Positions 62,810-64,000 of a stretch of 64,000 nucleotides of DNA are shown piece by piece (the first letter of the stretch is position 1; each line of letters begins with the position of its first letter). Origin of the DNA: Trematomus loennbergii (Eukaryota; Chordata; Actinopteri; Perciformes; Nototheniidae). The position numbers and the translations under genes are program-made. Location: assembly GCA_012861695.1 (NCBI GenBank), contig JAAOOA010000086.1, positions 20,902,658 through 20,966,657 on the forward strand, written 5' to 3'. The notes beneath the pieces are model-generated. The model saw nothing but the letters and a program-made list of their open reading frames with translations, searched no databases and was not told where the DNA came from.

Positions 62810-63270
62810 AGGGAACCTATTATGCTCCTTTTCAGATAACATATTTGTATTTTCTGTCTCTACTGTGACATGTCTCCATGCTTTAATGTTCAAAAACTCT
62901 TTATTTTTCTCATACTGCCTGTGCTGCAGCCTCTTTTCACCCTCTGTCTGAAACCAGAGCCCAGTCTGCTCTGATTGGTTAGGCTCTGTTGCGATTGGTC
63001 AACCGCTTAGAGATTCCCCGCCCTTAGCCTATCACGTACAATGTGTTGGAGCGCTAGCCAAAAGAAGTGCGAGTGTTACATAGTGATGTCACAATGTTAC
63101 TGAAGTAAACAAAGGAGTCCAAAGGAGGACGTTGCATGCAGGGAGGAGTTTGTTTTGAGAGAAACTCCATCTGGAGGGTACCATGGGATTTTAGCCTTTG
63201 CAGACCATTAACATGCCCTAAAACATATAACACACTACAGGAAAGGGAGGCGTTATACTGTAGGGCCCCT
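62810..63270 (-). mobile_element. GGGCCCCT-family MITE
   Basis: Left end AGGGAACCTATTATGCTCCT, right end TACTGTAGGGCCCCT followed by TTAA (63271-63274). Internal TTAACATGCCCTAAAACATA and AAACTCCATCTGGAGGG match other copies. Left TTAA is mutated to TTGA. Confidence 0.8.
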
Positions 63271-63524
63271 TTAATACGCATTTCTCATTCATGCACGTTT
63301 AAAACTGTGACAAGGAGGAACTACTTTACCTCTAAATGTATGGAGTTTCGGAGACAGGGTCGGCAGTTGGATGATGGAGGTCTAGTCGAGTCACAGAGAT
63401 AGAGATGCTGTGTATGAGTGTGTGAGTGTGTGTTGACAGCTTTAAATGCTGACAGTGTGAGGCAGAAGTGATGCTGTAGCACATTCTCATACTGTCTGTC
63501 TGCCGAACTGTGTGTCGTCTGTTC

Positions 63525-63526
<2 letters not shown>

Positions 63527-63557
<31 letters not shown>

Positions 63558-63559
63558 GT

Positions 63560-63649
<90 letters not shown>
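63527..63649. repeat. GT microsatellite
   Basis: About 60 GT units with two short interruptions (TTGTGGG and GGG). Confidence 0.97.
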
Positions 63650-63651
<2 letters not shown>

Positions 63652-64000
63652 CATGTTATACATCTATCCAAGGACTGAATGTCCTCAATAGGACACAAAA
63701 GTAAGGGAGCATTTGACTATAGTGGCGTCCATTTTGTGTTAATTTGTATCTTGTTATTTAGGTTTAAGGTTAAAGGATGTTTTTTGGTTAACTCCTGATC
63801 GGTTATTGGTTTGGTTTTATGCATTGCAGCAGGTAAATCAGGGCTTGACATAAACCTTTTTTGCCTTCAAGCCACTTCGGCTGTTGGTTTTCCAAGGCAC
63901 TCAGCATTTTCACTATAGCCACATTTTGTTATTGTGGATTTACGGTTTAAGTCATTGATTCGTTATGGTGCGCTACAATTTCGTTGTGAACACCCAAATC

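Overview
This window is nuclear DNA from a ray-finned (teleost) fish, probably a percomorph. The evidence is intron-containing vertebrate genes with consensus splice sites, very long CA/GT microsatellites, many short terminal-inverted-repeat elements, and fish-like SINE and LINE remnants. No bacterial, phage or CRISPR-like system is present. All gene models were built by hand from splice sites, codon phase and remembered protein families; no database search was run.

Four genes are recognised. They keep the order known around human 5p15.31 (NSUN2 - SRD5A1 - TENT4A - ADCY2). nsun2 is on the minus strand (1-9322, 15 exons, 3' end outside the window) and encodes a tRNA cytosine-5 methyltransferase. 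srd5a1 is on the plus strand (14299-19744, 5 exons, complete, 265 aa) and encodes steroid 5-alpha-reductase 1. tent4a is on the plus strand (24442-40202, 13 exons, plus a 3'UTR of about 2.7 kb) and encodes a non-canonical poly(A) polymerase. Only the first coding exon of adcy2 lies here (53800-54065, plus strand); the rest of the window is its first intron. nsun2 and srd5a1 are head to head. Their 5 kb interval holds an AT-rich tract, dispersed repeats and two small convergent spliced ORFs of unknown status.

nsun2 and srd5a1 join in frame across every splice junction. tent4a and adcy2 do not: tent4a needs one extra base in exon 1, carries a compensating -1/-2 pair in exon 8 and has a phase break at exon 9/10; adcy2 exon 1 needs one extra base in a G-rich stretch. 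Uncorrected homopolymer errors in the assembly are the simplest explanation.

The non-coding DNA is dominated by short non-autonomous DNA elements. At least four distinct families share TTAA target duplications and termini beginning AGG (7602-8355, 20177-20559, 43168-44225, 54198-54706 and others). One TTAA element (45718-46444) sits inside a LINE 3' fragment and its empty target site can be read from the interrupted reading frame. A hAT-like element with a perfect 8-bp duplication lies in a tent4a intron. Simple repeats abut splice sites: a 476-bp GT array begins at the tent4a exon 7 donor, and a 95-bp CA array starts six bases after the exon 2 donor.
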